DNA of 64,000 nt, taken from Catenovulum agarivorans YM01 (lineage in GTDB: Bacteria > Pseudomonadota > Gammaproteobacteria > Enterobacterales > Alteromonadaceae). The stretch covers positions 38,378-102,377 of the forward strand of contig NZ_JH767527.1 in NCBI RefSeq assembly GCF_000281085.1, given 5' to 3'. Of the stretch, positions 40,801 through 49,419 are shown piece by piece. Position 1 is the first letter of the stretch. Every line of letters begins with the position of its first letter. The notes below the pieces were generated by a model. That model was not told the DNA's origin and searched no databases. It worked only from the letters and a program-made list of their open reading frames with translations. Made by a program: the position numbers and the translations under genes.

Positions 40801-41613
40801 ATTTTAGAGCATGCTGATTTTAGTCAGCAGAATTGGTCTCAGGTCGCAGAAGCGCCATTAGCCCGTTTTGCTCAGTTGCCAGAAGAACAACATTCGCAGT
40901 TATATTCATGGTTAGATGAAGTTGCCAGAGCGCCTTTGCCGATTATGGATGAGCAAGGTAAAACAACAGGCGTGGACTTTTGTTTAGCTGATCTTGAATA
41001 CCCACAAACCTTGCGCGAAGCAGAGTTTTATTTTCCATTAGAATATTTAAATGTATTTAAGCTGAATAAAATTCTTGCTGAACATAGGCAAGATAGCCAG
41101 TCGAGCAAGCTAGCGCAAACCTCAGCGATTAAAGGCATGATGCATGGTTTTATCGATTTAATATTTGAATTTGATGGCAAGTATTATGTTGCCGATTATA
41201 AATCGACTCACTTGGGCAATGATTTTGCTGATTATAACTTTGTAAACTTGCAGCAAAATAATCAAAGTCATTTTTATGATTTACAGTATTTAATTTATGC
41301 GGTTGCTTTACACAGATATTTACAAAATCGCTTGCCAGATTACGACTATGCTAAACATTTTGGTGGGGTTTATTATTTATATTTGCGCGGTATGACAGAT
41401 AAAGACTTAAGCGACACTGAAAGCTCCGACTCGCACAATCGCATACACAAATACCCAGGTGTATATTTTAATGTGATTAAAAAGTCAGTGCTCGACGCAC
41501 TTGATAACTTAATGGCTGACAAGGGCACACACACAGTAACTGAAAATACTGAAACACGCTCAACTACAGGCAGAGAAAAAGGTGACAAGAGTGGACAAAT
41601 TAGCCTGTTTTAA
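37864..41613 (+). CDS. recB: Exodeoxyribonuclease V subunit beta (RecB)
   Basis: RecB is the 3'-5' helicase and the only nuclease of RecBCD. Walker A is in EASAGTGKTFNI (about 28-39), the UvrD-type motifs include LIDEFQDTD and GDPKQAIYGFRGGD, and the C-terminal PD-(D/E)XK nuclease has GFIDLIFEF and VADYKST near residues 1094-1120. At 1249 residues it is about 70 longer than E. coli (1180), mostly between domains. It is coupled to recC by a four-base overlap and overlaps recD. Confidence 0.94.
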   Translation: MSMQNPLTKGPQLLAVEQMQLLGRHLIEASAGTGKTFNITRIYLRLLLEKQLNVKQILLMTFTKAATEELKGRIEKVLRETLNDWSKLAVSKDKFFVHLYQAVAEDEAQLLLKKALLELDEASIFTIHGFCKTVLSQQAFASQLPMQMNMEADTSELLLQATQDWFRKNAQDKTLINCLLEHGWHTPDRFIREFATAIKIQQPCLVATADKINQAHNQALEDWLIRQNETKQQLKQHLLQHQAEIFDALVLSKKGAEQQKRQDEWQAALAWLENPTADESPKELGDFINGNRYRKNQSLIDIFAPIKLFREAFKKELAALQVELDKCLQAVEVNQIVAQAIEDIRLAFQQNKSLKKVLDFDDLIYLLAQALAKPQAQQQLIPQLRQQFPVALIDEFQDTDINQYQILQKLYGDAPQTQALFMIGDPKQAIYGFRGGDIFTYLAARDQADYIWVMDTNWRSSLAVIQAYNRLFHGAPLEQDARDVFGFDIDYQQVKAGKKSDEQVFTDNSDFAAINYLLYQPADANDKAVTNKADLKTGLAIWLANEVVRLLESVELNQRAVLPQDIAILVRTGTEAAIIKSALQQANIASVYLSESSNVFESNQAKHILFVLEALLEPENSRLINRALASDLFGFSAQQIFDLHLEQNQADFDQVIEQFADLRAQWQHKGIMSVLLQLIQNNYQPAPELHERGLTNMLHLAEVLQKKSIQLKHPQQLMKWFKEQVSLPQSQSEAELRLESDSNLVQIVTQHKSKGLEYPIVFIPFATEYSDPTKAGVKSKYLLRYFNQQNQQSELQIGLDSAALKACMIEGDAEAVRLFYVAVTRAEHRLYLGMPMHKQANKSAIAKCLDLQQSDNALWFNQLKSVESETAMQGLIHCQLLDKALTQQDTQIYQAQQQDDNSLPIRDFNGEIEDNWHLSSFSALTRNSHSQIRQIERHDEFEQSPVVRSINQNSTEALYADELRFTLKKGADAGNLLHDILEHADFSQQNWSQVAEAPLARFAQLPEEQHSQLYSWLDEVARAPLPIMDEQGKTTGVDFCLADLEYPQTLREAEFYFPLEYLNVFKLNKILAEHRQDSQSSKLAQTSAIKGMMHGFIDLIFEFDGKYYVADYKSTHLGNDFADYNFVNLQQNNQSHFYDLQYLIYAVALHRYLQNRLPDYDYAKHFGGVYYLYLRGMTDKDLSDTESSDSHNRIHKYPGVYFNVIKKSVLDALDNLMADKGTHTVTENTETRSTTGREKGDKSGQISLF

Positions 41614-43516
41614 CAGCTATCAAGAATGCGCCCAACAACTGGCGGATATTCAAGCGATAGACTTTTATTTTGCGCAAAATGCCATCAAACAATTAACTAA
41701 AACTGCAGACTTAACTGGCTATAGTGAGCTTGAATTAAAGCATTTATTTATCTTGCTACTTGCTTGCCATTATTCATTGCGCAATGGCCATGTGTGTTTG
41801 CCGCTAGAAGAAGTTGCAGGGCAAACATGGTTTGCCGATGACGAGCATCTAGGTTTTGTGTTTGAGCCAATTATATGTGAAAACTTGTATGAAACTTTTG
41901 ATAAAAAACACAACATCAGTCAATCGCAAGCTTGTCTGTTTTGGGGGGATTTTCAGTCTTTATATATCAAACGTTATTGGTATTACGAAGTTGAAGTGGC
42001 TGAGCGCCTGTCTAAATTAATGGCACCGCAATCAGGCAACCAGTCGTCACAAATACCAACAAACCAGTTAGCCGATATAGCTGAGTTAATCCAACAACTC
42101 TTTGTGTCCGCCAAGCACAATGAAGGCGAAATAGACTGGCAACAAGTGGCAGTGGCAAGTTCAGTAACAGGTCGTTTGAACATAATTTGTGGTGGTCCAG
42201 GTACAGGTAAAACTTACACAGTTGCGCGTTTATTGGCAGTACAAGCCCTTAAACATAAGCTAGAAAAGTCTGATACTCAGCCATTAAAAATTATGATGGC
42301 AGCCCCAACAGGTAAAGCGGCGCAAAGGTTAACTGAGTCGTTAGTTGCAGCAAAAACACAAATGTTGCAACAGGGCATAGATGAAAATATCTTACAGTCG
42401 ATCCCAGAATCAGCCGTTACTCTACATAGACTACTTGGTTACCACCCGTACAAATTAGGTTTTACCTACAATCAAAACAAACCGCTTAATTGCGACTTAT
42501 TGTTAATCGACGAAGTGTCTATGATAGATCTGGCAATGATGTGTCATATATTACGCGCATTACCCGCACATTGTACTTTAGTCATGTTGGGAGATGCAGA
42601 CCAATTGCCTTCCGTTGAAACAGGTAATTTATTGGCAGATATTGCACCAAAACATGCAACTCATTATCCATCGCAAGCTGCTGAGTTAATTTATCAATTA
42701 AGCAAACAGCAGGTTGAAGTTGATGAAACTAGCCAATACGCACATTTAACTTTTTTACAAAAAACGCATAGGTTTAGTGGTGAAATTGGTGCTATTGCCA
42801 AAGAGGTGATTAACGCCCAGGGCCAACAAAGCTGGTTGAGGTTACAAGATAATAAACAGAATCAGTTTGTTGATCATCAAGCACAAGAATTAGCTTTAGT
42901 TGAATTCAATTATTATCAAACTTGGATAAATCAAGCGATCGCGCATTATTATGCAGTGTTAAACAAAGCTGATGATGTGCAACATGCGTTTGAATTATTG
43001 GCTGAATTTAGAATTTTAACCGCAATGCGCAAAGGCCAATTTGGCGTTGAAAGCATTAATCAATATATTGAAGATAAAATTAAACAACAGCAGCGTGTAG
43101 CGAGCAATGTTAGTCATTACAAAGGTCGACCTATTATGGTGACGCAAAATGACTATCAGCATAAACTGTTTAATGGCGACATAGGTTTAGTTTGGCCGGA
43201 TAAAAATGGACGTTTGGTGTGTTATTTTGAAAGTGACAATGGTGTGCGGCCTATCAGTTTAGCTAAATTGCCACAACATGATGCTGTATATGCGATGACA
43301 ATTCATAAAACTCAAGGTTCAGAATTTAAACACGTTGGACTCATTTTGCCGGAAAGCCAAAACCAGCTATTAACGCCAGAGCTTATCTATACAGGTATTA
43401 CGCGTGCGAAAAAAGCTGTAACCATAGTAGCGAAAGGTGATATTTGGCAGTTCGCGTTAACTAATCGACAAACTCGTCATTCTAAGCTGGCAAATAGGCT
43501 ATATCAGCATGCTTAA
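41591..43516 (+). CDS. recD: Exodeoxyribonuclease V subunit alpha (RecD)
   Basis: RecD is the 5'-3' helicase of RecBCD (SF1B). Walker A GGPGTGKTYTVARL is near residue 200, with LLIDEVSMIDL, AVTLHRLLGYHP and the C-terminal TIHKTQGSEF motif. I chose GTG 41591, which has AGGTGA five bases upstream; GTG 41582 is an alternative that adds three residues. Either start lies inside recB. About 641 residues against 608 in E. coli. The stop overlaps the recX start by eight bases. Confidence 0.93.
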   Translation: MDKLACFNSYQECAQQLADIQAIDFYFAQNAIKQLTKTADLTGYSELELKHLFILLLACHYSLRNGHVCLPLEEVAGQTWFADDEHLGFVFEPIICENLYETFDKKHNISQSQACLFWGDFQSLYIKRYWYYEVEVAERLSKLMAPQSGNQSSQIPTNQLADIAELIQQLFVSAKHNEGEIDWQQVAVASSVTGRLNIICGGPGTGKTYTVARLLAVQALKHKLEKSDTQPLKIMMAAPTGKAAQRLTESLVAAKTQMLQQGIDENILQSIPESAVTLHRLLGYHPYKLGFTYNQNKPLNCDLLLIDEVSMIDLAMMCHILRALPAHCTLVMLGDADQLPSVETGNLLADIAPKHATHYPSQAAELIYQLSKQQVEVDETSQYAHLTFLQKTHRFSGEIGAIAKEVINAQGQQSWLRLQDNKQNQFVDHQAQELALVEFNYYQTWINQAIAHYYAVLNKADDVQHAFELLAEFRILTAMRKGQFGVESINQYIEDKIKQQQRVASNVSHYKGRPIMVTQNDYQHKLFNGDIGLVWPDKNGRLVCYFESDNGVRPISLAKLPQHDAVYAMTIHKTQGSEFKHVGLILPESQNQLLTPELIYTGITRAKKAVTIVAKGDIWQFALTNRQTRHSKLANRLYQHA

Positions 43517-43982
43517 AGCTTTACCAGACTTAGAGGATGCAAGCCAAGCAAAACAATACATAACCTATTTACTTGCGCGTAAAGAATATGCGCGCAGCCA
43601 GTTGTATAGCAAGTTAGTCGGTAGAAATTATCCCGCTGAAGCAGCTAATCAACTATTGGATGAGTTAGCTGAGCTTGATTGGCAAAGCGATGAAAGGTTT
43701 GCCATTAGTTTAATTCGCAGCAAAGCACACAGTGGTTATGGCGCTAAATATATTCAGCAATTGTTTTACCAACACAAATTAACTGTGCGTTTTGAAGATG
43801 TGATTGAACAGGTTGAGATTAATTGGGCTGAAAACTTAGTCCATTTAATTGAAAAGAAATATGCCAATAAAGATTTGTCAGATTATCAGCAAAAACAAAA
43901 ATGTTTGCGTTATTGTTATTCGCGTGGCTTTTCAGGCTCAGATATTCAATTAGCATTGGAAATTATTAGCGAAGGATATTAA
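43509..43982 (+). CDS. recX: Regulatory protein RecX
   Basis: RecX inhibits RecA filament extension. The 157 residues are built of three-helix repeats, with the family pattern YLLARKEYARSQLYSKL (20-36), LAELDWQSDERFAISLIRSK and CLRYCYSRGFSG. The gene normally lies directly after recA. Here it overlaps recD and precedes alaS, so the recX-alaS-csrA order is kept but recA is missing from its usual place. It should therefore be expressed with recBCD. Confidence 0.88.
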   Translation: MLKALPDLEDASQAKQYITYLLARKEYARSQLYSKLVGRNYPAEAANQLLDELAELDWQSDERFAISLIRSKAHSGYGAKYIQQLFYQHKLTVRFEDVIEQVEINWAENLVHLIEKKYANKDLSDYQQKQKCLRYCYSRGFSGSDIQLALEIISEGY

Positions 43983-44039
43983 CTAAACTCTTGGTTTATG
44001 TTACATTTCGCAACCATTTTTTAGAATAATTCATCTACT

Positions 44040-44068
44040 TTTGTCAGTGTGACAAAGGGGAAGTTCCC
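44040..44068 (+). promoter_or_regulatory. Two adjacent palindromes in the alaS leader
   Basis: TTTGTCA and TGACAAA (44040-44046, 44050-44056) form a perfect 7-bp inverted repeat with a 3-base centre. It is followed directly by the 11-base palindrome GGGAA-G-TTCCC (44058-44068). They lie 25-53 bases before the alaS start and could be operators. Upstream TTACAT (44001-44006) and AATAAT (44025-44030), 18 bases apart, are a weak promoter candidate. Confidence 0.4.
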
Positions 44069-44092
44069 AGCCACAGATTACAGGAAAGAACA

Positions 44093-46690
44093 ATGAAAAT
44101 GACTACTGCTGAACTTAGGCAGGCTTTTTTAGACTTTTTTGCCAGCAAACAACATCAAATTGTTGATAGTAGCTCATTAGTCCCAGCCAATGACCCAACT
44201 TTATTGTTTACCAACGCGGGTATGAATCAGTTTAAAGACTGTTTTTTAGGATCTGACCAAAGAGCCTATACACGTGCAACCTCATCACAGCGTTGTGTAC
44301 GTGCTGGTGGTAAACATAACGATTTAGAAAATGTGGGTTATACGGCACGTCATCATACTTTCTTTGAAATGTTGGGTAACTTTAGTTTTGGTGATTATTT
44401 TAAAGAAGACGCTATTACCTTTGCTTGGCAGTTTTTAACTGAAGTTGTGAAGTTACCAAAAGAAAAATTATGGGTAACTGTATTTACCGAAGACGACGAA
44501 GCAGCCGATATTTGGATCAATAAAATTGGCGTAAACCCAGAGCGTTTATCTCGCATTGGTGCTAAAGATAACTTCTGGTCTATGGGTGATACTGGCCCTT
44601 GTGGTCCATGTACTGAAATTTTCTACGATCACGGTGAGCATATTTGGGGTGGTCCTCCAGGTACCCCAGAAGAAGACGGTGACAGATATATCGAAATCTG
44701 GAACCTAGTATTTATGCAGTTTAACCGCCATGCCGATGGCACTATGGAGCCTTTACCAAAACCTTCTGTAGATACAGGTATGGGATTAGAGCGTATTGCA
44801 GCTATCCTACAAGGCGTTCACAGCAACTACGAAATTGATATTTTCCAAAACTTAATTGCAGACGTTGCTAAGTTACTTAATGTTGAAGATTTATCTGCTA
44901 AATCTTTACGCGTAATTGCTGATCATATTCGTTCTTGTGGTTTCTTAATCGCAGACGGTGTTATGCCATCAAATGAAGGCCGTGGTTATGTATTACGTCG
45001 TATTATTCGTCGTGCAATTCGCCATGGAAATCAATTAGGTGCAACTGACGTATTCTTTTGGAAAGTTTACCAGTCTTTGATTAATCAAATGGGTGAGGCT
45101 TATCCCGAGCTTAAAACTCAACAAACTATAGTTGAAAAAGTTTTACGTTTAGAAGAAGAGCAATTCTTAAAAACCCTAGATCGTGGTTTAGCCATTTTAA
45201 ATGACGCATTAGCTGAATTAAAAGGCGATACCATCCCGGGTGAAGTGGTATTTAAATTATATGATACCTATGGCTTCCCAGTTGATTTAACTAACGATGT
45301 TGCTCGAGAGCGCAATATCAAAATCGATGAAGCTGGTTTTGACAAAGAAATGGCTGCACAGCGTAAACGCGCACAACAGGCAAGCAACTTTGGAAAAGAT
45401 TACAACGCTGATGTAAAGTCAGAGCAAGTAACTGACTTTACCGGTTATGACAATGAAGCCGGCGAATCTGAAATCGTTGAAATTATTGTTGATGGCCAAG
45501 CGGTTGAAAGTGTTGATGCTGAACAAAAAGCCATTATCGTATTAAAAGATACGCCATTCTATGCTGAATCTGGTGGCCAAGTGGGTGATACAGGTCAATT
45601 GTTGCAAGGTGGTGCGGTATTTGATGTACAAGACACAGTCAAAATCTCTAAAGCTTTTGGTCACCAAGGTATTACCTTGGCGCCGTTAGCTGTTGGTGAG
45701 AAGGTTCAAGCAAAGATAGATGCAAGTCGTCGTCAAGCGATTAAATTAAACCACTCGGCAACTCACTTGTTACATGCTGCATTACGTCAAGTATTGGGTG
45801 AGCATGTAAGCCAAAAAGGTTCATTGGTTTTATCGGATAAATTGCGTTTCGACTTCGCTCATTTTGAAGCTATGACAGCCGAAGAAATTCAACAAGTTGA
45901 AGACATAGTTAACCAACAAATTCGTCAAAACAATCCGCTAGTTACACGCTTAATGGCGATTGATGAAGCAAAACAAGCTGGCGCTATGGCATTGTTTGGT
46001 GAAAAATACGACGATGAAGTACGTGTTGTTTCTATGGGTGATTTCTCAATTGAATTATGTGGTGGTACGCATGTTGAGCGCACAGGTGACATTGGTTTAT
46101 TTAAATTAACCTCTGAAGCTGGTATTGCCGCAGGTGTGCGCCGTATTGAAGCCATTACTGGTCAAGCTGCGTGTCAGTATGTTGTTGAAACTCAAGCTAA
46201 GTTAAACAAGGTTGCCGCTTTGTTTAAAACTGACAGTAACAATATATTAGATAAAGTGGCGCAAGTATTAGAGCGTTCTAAGTCTTTAGAAAAAGAGTTA
46301 CAAAAATTACAGGATAAATTATCTAGCCAAGCGGGCAGTGATTTATTAGCATCAGCAACAGAAGTTTCAGGGGTTAAATTATTAGCATCTGAAATTGCAG
46401 GAGTTGAACCTAAAGCACTACGTACAACCCTTGACCAATTAAAACAAAAAATTGGTTCAGGCGTTATTGTTTTAGGTTTAAAAGGCGATCAAAAAGTTAA
46501 TTTGATTGTCGGTGTAACAGACGACTTAACCAATAAAGTTAAGGCGGGCGAGTTGGTTGCTATGGTAGCATCTCAAGTCGGTGGAAAAGGTGGCGGCCGT
46601 GCTGATATGGCACAGGCAGGTGGTAGTCAGCCAGAAAACTTGGCTTCTGCACTGCAAAGTGTTGAATCTTGGCTTGCAACAAAATTGTAA
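44093..46690 (+). CDS. alaS: Alanine--tRNA ligase
   Basis: AlaRS charges tRNA-Ala and edits mischarged serine and glycine. The catalytic domain has [11 protein letters not shown] and [20 protein letters not shown], with [11 protein letters not shown] in the tRNA-binding part. The editing domain has [12 protein letters not shown] and CGGTHV zinc/editing motifs, and a C-terminal C-Ala domain follows. The 865 residues match E. coli (876). AGGAAAG lies five bases before the start ATG 44093; a second ATG six bases on would also work. Confidence 0.97.
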   Translation: MKMTTAELRQAFLDFFASKQHQIVDSSSLVPANDPTLLFTNAGMNQFKDCFLGSDQRAYTRATSSQRCVRAGGKHNDLENVGYTARHHTFFEMLGNFSFGDYFKEDAITFAWQFLTEVVKLPKEKLWVTVFTEDDEAADIWINKIGVNPERLSRIGAKDNFWSMGDTGPCGPCTEIFYDHGEHIWGGPPGTPEEDGDRYIEIWNLVFMQFNRHADGTMEPLPKPSVDTGMGLERIAAILQGVHSNYEIDIFQNLIADVAKLLNVEDLSAKSLRVIADHIRSCGFLIADGVMPSNEGRGYVLRRIIRRAIRHGNQLGATDVFFWKVYQSLINQMGEAYPELKTQQTIVEKVLRLEEEQFLKTLDRGLAILNDALAELKGDTIPGEVVFKLYDTYGFPVDLTNDVARERNIKIDEAGFDKEMAAQRKRAQQASNFGKDYNADVKSEQVTDFTGYDNEAGESEIVEIIVDGQAVESVDAEQKAIIVLKDTPFYAESGGQVGDTGQLLQGGAVFDVQDTVKISKAFGHQGITLAPLAVGEKVQAKIDASRRQAIKLNHSATHLLHAALRQVLGEHVSQKGSLVLSDKLRFDFAHFEAMTAEEIQQVEDIVNQQIRQNNPLVTRLMAIDEAKQAGAMALFGEKYDDEVRVVSMGDFSIELCGGTHVERTGDIGLFKLTSEAGIAAGVRRIEAITGQAACQYVVETQAKLNKVAALFKTDSNNILDKVAQVLERSKSLEKELQKLQDKLSSQAGSDLLASATEVSGVKLLASEIAGVEPKALRTTLDQLKQKIGSGVIVLGLKGDQKVNLIVGVTDDLTNKVKAGELVAMVASQVGGKGGGRADMAQAGGSQPENLASALQSVESWLATKL

Positions 46691-46766
46691 ACAAGTAATA
46701 TATCTGGTCTTTGGTTGCACACTATTATTATTTTTTAACTGATTTGTAAAAAAATTTTGGTTATTA

Positions 46767-46831
46767 ATGATTTTTGAGCTAACTTTAGCAATAGGTGCAA
46801 CCGCTGTTGACGGTATAGGAATAGGATAGGA
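46767..46831 (+). promoter_or_regulatory. csrA leader with GGA repeats and a 20-codon ORF
   Basis: Three GGA motifs (46818, 46824, 46829) are packed in the csrA ribosome-binding region as ATAGGA-type repeats, the kind of site CsrA binds. CsrA autorepression through leader GGA sites is known in E. coli. An ATG at 46767 opens a 20-codon frame that ends with TAG at 46827, nine bases before the csrA start; its own ribosome site is weak, so translation is uncertain. Confidence 0.45.
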
Positions 46832-46838
46832 GCTGCAA

Positions 46839-47033
46839 ATGTTAATATTAACAAGACGTGTTGGTGAAACACTTATGATCGGTGATGAAGTTACTGTTAC
46901 TGTATTGGGTGTTAAAGGTAATCAAGTTCGAATTGGTGTAAACGCACCAAAAGAGATCTCTGTACACCGTGAAGAAATTTATATGCGTATTCAAGCTGAA
47001 AAGAATCAATCATCGGGCAATACTGATTATTGA
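46839..47033 (+). CDS. csrA: Carbon storage regulator CsrA
   Basis: CsrA is a dimeric RNA-binding protein that controls translation and stability of mRNAs for central metabolism, motility and biofilm. The 64 residues are almost identical to E. coli CsrA over the first 50 ([16 protein letters not shown]...[14 protein letters not shown]), including the RNA-contacting L4 and R44-type residues. Only the C-terminal tail differs. It follows alaS by 148 bases, as in E. coli, but no tRNA genes follow it here. Confidence 0.97.
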   Translation: MLILTRRVGETLMIGDEVTVTVLGVKGNQVRIGVNAPKEISVHREEIYMRIQAEKNQSSGNTDY

Positions 47034-47055
47034 TAAATCTCAGTTAGTTAAGCAT

Positions 47056-47082
47056 AAAAAACCGGCCTAAGCCGGTTTTTTT
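47056..47082. terminator. Bidirectional terminator after csrA
   Basis: AAAAAACCGGC (47056-47066) pairs perfectly with GCCGGTTTTTT (47071-47081) around a CTAA loop, with A and T runs on the two sides. It serves csrA on the plus strand and the convergent CNNM-type gene on the minus strand. Confidence 0.9.
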
Positions 47083-47106
47083 GTATCTGTTGTTTGTATT
47101 ACATTG

Positions 47107-48393
47107 TTAAGCTTTTCTCGGCTTGCGGTATTGTGCAGCCATAACTTTAACTTGTTTAACCATATTGTCTTTTACTTCTAATACTTCCATTGGGTAACCC
47201 GACAGGCGGAAACAAATATTCTGATTCGGAATATCTTCTAAATGCTCTAGAATCAATCCGTTTAAAGTACGTGGGCCATCTTCTGGTAACTTCCACTTAA
47301 ACTGTTTGTTTAAATCGCGGATATTGCTACTGGCGTCGACTAAAAAGCTACCATCACTTTGTTTAACTGTATTAGATGTTGGTAAATCCATTGTGGTGGT
47401 AAAGTCACCAACAATCTCTTCTAAGATATCTTCAAGCGTGATTAAACCTTGAATATCACCGTATTCATCAACCACTAAACCGATGCGAATTTTATTGCGC
47501 TGAAATTTTAATAACTGAACATTCAGTGGTGTACCTTCAGGGACAAAATAAATTTCACGGACTGCCCGCAGCAAAGTTTCCTTAGAAAACTGAGTTTTTG
47601 ATAACAGCCTTAACACATCGCGAGAGTGAACAAAACCAACCGCATCATCAATAGTATCTCTATACAACAAAATACGCGTGTGCGTACCATGAGTTAACTG
47701 TTTGACGATATCTTTCCAGTCATCATTTATATCTATGCCGACAATTTCGCTGCGTGGGATCATAATGTCGTCAACAGTAACATTCTCAAGATCTAACACA
47801 CTTAACAGCATATCTTGGTGTCGTCGTGGTATTAGTGCACCAGCTTCGTTAACGACGGTTTTTAACTCTTCGTGGGTTAATGAATCTTCACGATTATCTA
47901 AATTAATTCTAAATAACTTTAATACACCATTAGTAACTTGATTCAATCCCCAGACAAACGGATAAAAAGGCAATAATAAAGCACTTAATATTATCGAGGC
48001 AGGGTAGGCAATTTTTTCTGGAAAATAAGCGGCTAAAGTTTTTGGAGTGACTTCAGCAAATATCAAGATAACTACGGTTAATACTATACCTGAAATGGTT
48101 GTTGCGAGTGCTTCACCCAAGTGCCCCAACAGCCTTATACCAATGAAAGTTGCGATAGAAGCTGCAAATATATTAACTAAATTATTACCAATTAGAATTA
48201 AACCGATTAGTCGGTCGGGTTTTTCTAATAAATCTTGCACTCGTTTGGCTGATTTATCGCCGTTTTGCGCTAGATGTCTTAGTTTGTATTTATTTAGTGA
48301 CATCATGCCGGTTTCTGAGCTAGAGAAGAATGCAGATATGCAAATTAATATAGCTAGAATAATCAATAATGTGTTAGTGGATATTTCGTCCAA
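47107..48393 (-). CDS. corB: CNNM/CorB-type magnesium transporter (HlyC/CorC family, YfjD)
   Basis: This 428-residue inner-membrane protein has an N-terminal DUF21/CNNM transmembrane domain (about 1-190), a CBS pair (about 205-335) and a C-terminal CorC_HlyC domain (345-425). The family is linked to magnesium or cobalt handling. The segment SSSETGMMSLNKYKLRH (24-40) is typical of CNNM. The yfjD-ypjD-ffh neighbourhood is the same as in E. coli. The exact ion specificity cannot be read from sequence. Confidence 0.88.
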   Translation of the reverse strand: MDEISTNTLLIILAILICISAFFSSSETGMMSLNKYKLRHLAQNGDKSAKRVQDLLEKPDRLIGLILIGNNLVNIFAASIATFIGIRLLGHLGEALATTISGIVLTVVILIFAEVTPKTLAAYFPEKIAYPASIILSALLLPFYPFVWGLNQVTNGVLKLFRINLDNREDSLTHEELKTVVNEAGALIPRRHQDMLLSVLDLENVTVDDIMIPRSEIVGIDINDDWKDIVKQLTHGTHTRILLYRDTIDDAVGFVHSRDVLRLLSKTQFSKETLLRAVREIYFVPEGTPLNVQLLKFQRNKIRIGLVVDEYGDIQGLITLEDILEEIVGDFTTTMDLPTSNTVKQSDGSFLVDASSNIRDLNKQFKWKLPEDGPRTLNGLILEHLEDIPNQNICFRLSGYPMEVLEVKDNMVKQVKVMAAQYRKPRKA

Positions 48394-48458
48394 CAGATAA
48401 ATCCTATGTTAATGAAAAACAATCAGCTAGCCACAATATGGGTACTAGCGAGCTAAAA

Positions 48459-49253
48459 TCAAGAAGCGGGTAAAATCACTTCGCGTATAAAACGACTACC
48501 AAAATAACCCATGGTTAATAAACCAACGCCTAAAGTTGTTAAGCCAACAACAATCTTGCCACGCCAACCTTGTTTTTGATGGCCTAAAATAACAGTCACA
48601 AATATAACAAATGAAATTATGGTTAATATGGTTTTGTGTGCTTGGCCTGAGCCTAAAAAATTTTCCATAAACAAAAAGCCAGTAACGATAGAGGTGGCTA
48701 AGCATAAACTGCCAACTTTTAACAAACCGACGATTTGATGCTCAATTGAGTTAAGGGAAGGCATAGGCAAAGATAAAACCGACAAATCGTGGTGTTTAAG
48801 GCGGTTGGCTAAAAAACTATACTGATAGGTTAAAACAGTAGCTAAAGTCAAAATACCATAACTGACCAGCGCTAAACTTATATGCAAAAAAGTTTCAACT
48901 GTCCACATTGCTGAATTGGTAGCAGTGTCAGCAAAAACAAAATTACCTAAACAAACAAATGCGGTAAACAATAATACCATGGGTACAGCAAAGAGGTTTT
49001 TGCTAATCGAATAAAAAATCAGGACAAGCACAGAGCCGAACAAAGAAAATATATTGCACACTAACAGCAATGAATACGAGTGTTGGTGAGATAAATCGAA
49101 TGCGCCGAATAAATAGATTGAATGTAAGATAACGGCCAACACACCTGTTCCTAACAGTAGATTGGTTTGTTTATCCAACTTATTAAATAAACGCAAAAAT
49201 AAACCTGACGCGCTGACTAAATAAGCTAGTACCGCTGCTATAGCCAAACTCAT
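48459..49253 (-). CDS. ypjD: Inner membrane protein YpjD (CcsA-like cytochrome c assembly family)
   Basis: A 264-residue protein with about eight membrane helices and the region MWTVETFLHISLALVSYGIL (116-135) characteristic of the CcsA/CcmC-like family. In E. coli the equivalent gene lies between ffh and yfjD, exactly as here, and it has been connected with the CorB-type transporter in magnesium homeostasis (CorE). A haem-related role is not supported by other evidence. Confidence 0.85.
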   Translation of the reverse strand: MSLAIAAVLAYLVSASGLFLRLFNKLDKQTNLLLGTGVLAVILHSIYLFGAFDLSHQHSYSLLLVCNIFSLFGSVLVLIFYSISKNLFAVPMVLLFTAFVCLGNFVFADTATNSAMWTVETFLHISLALVSYGILTLATVLTYQYSFLANRLKHHDLSVLSLPMPSLNSIEHQIVGLLKVGSLCLATSIVTGFLFMENFLGSGQAHKTILTIISFVIFVTVILGHQKQGWRGKIVVGLTTLGVGLLTMGYFGSRFIREVILPAS

Positions 49254-49345
49254 TTGTTTTCCTTTATTAAAATTATTAATTCAAAGCCTATAAGTCTGCC
49301 ATTTTCCATTCTATTGGGGTAAACGCAAGTGATTCGTAGATAAAG

Positions 49346-49375
49346 TTGTTAAAAGCCGAGTTCATTGGGTACAAT
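49346..49375 (+). promoter_or_regulatory. Candidate promoter of ffh
   Basis: TTGTTA (49346-49351) and TACAAT (49370-49375) are 18 bases apart, and ffh starts 45 bases downstream. It lies in the divergent gap between ypjD and ffh. Confidence 0.5.
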
Positions 49376-49419
49376 GTCAGCAAAATTTGATGTGAAACAT
49401 ACCCAGGAACAGTCATTAC

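Noticed and set aside
46691-47106. tRNA genes after csrA, as in E. coli (tRNA-Ser/Arg cluster)
   Set aside because: I read the gap and the following bases and found no cloverleaf with the usual T-loop; only the csrA terminator is there.
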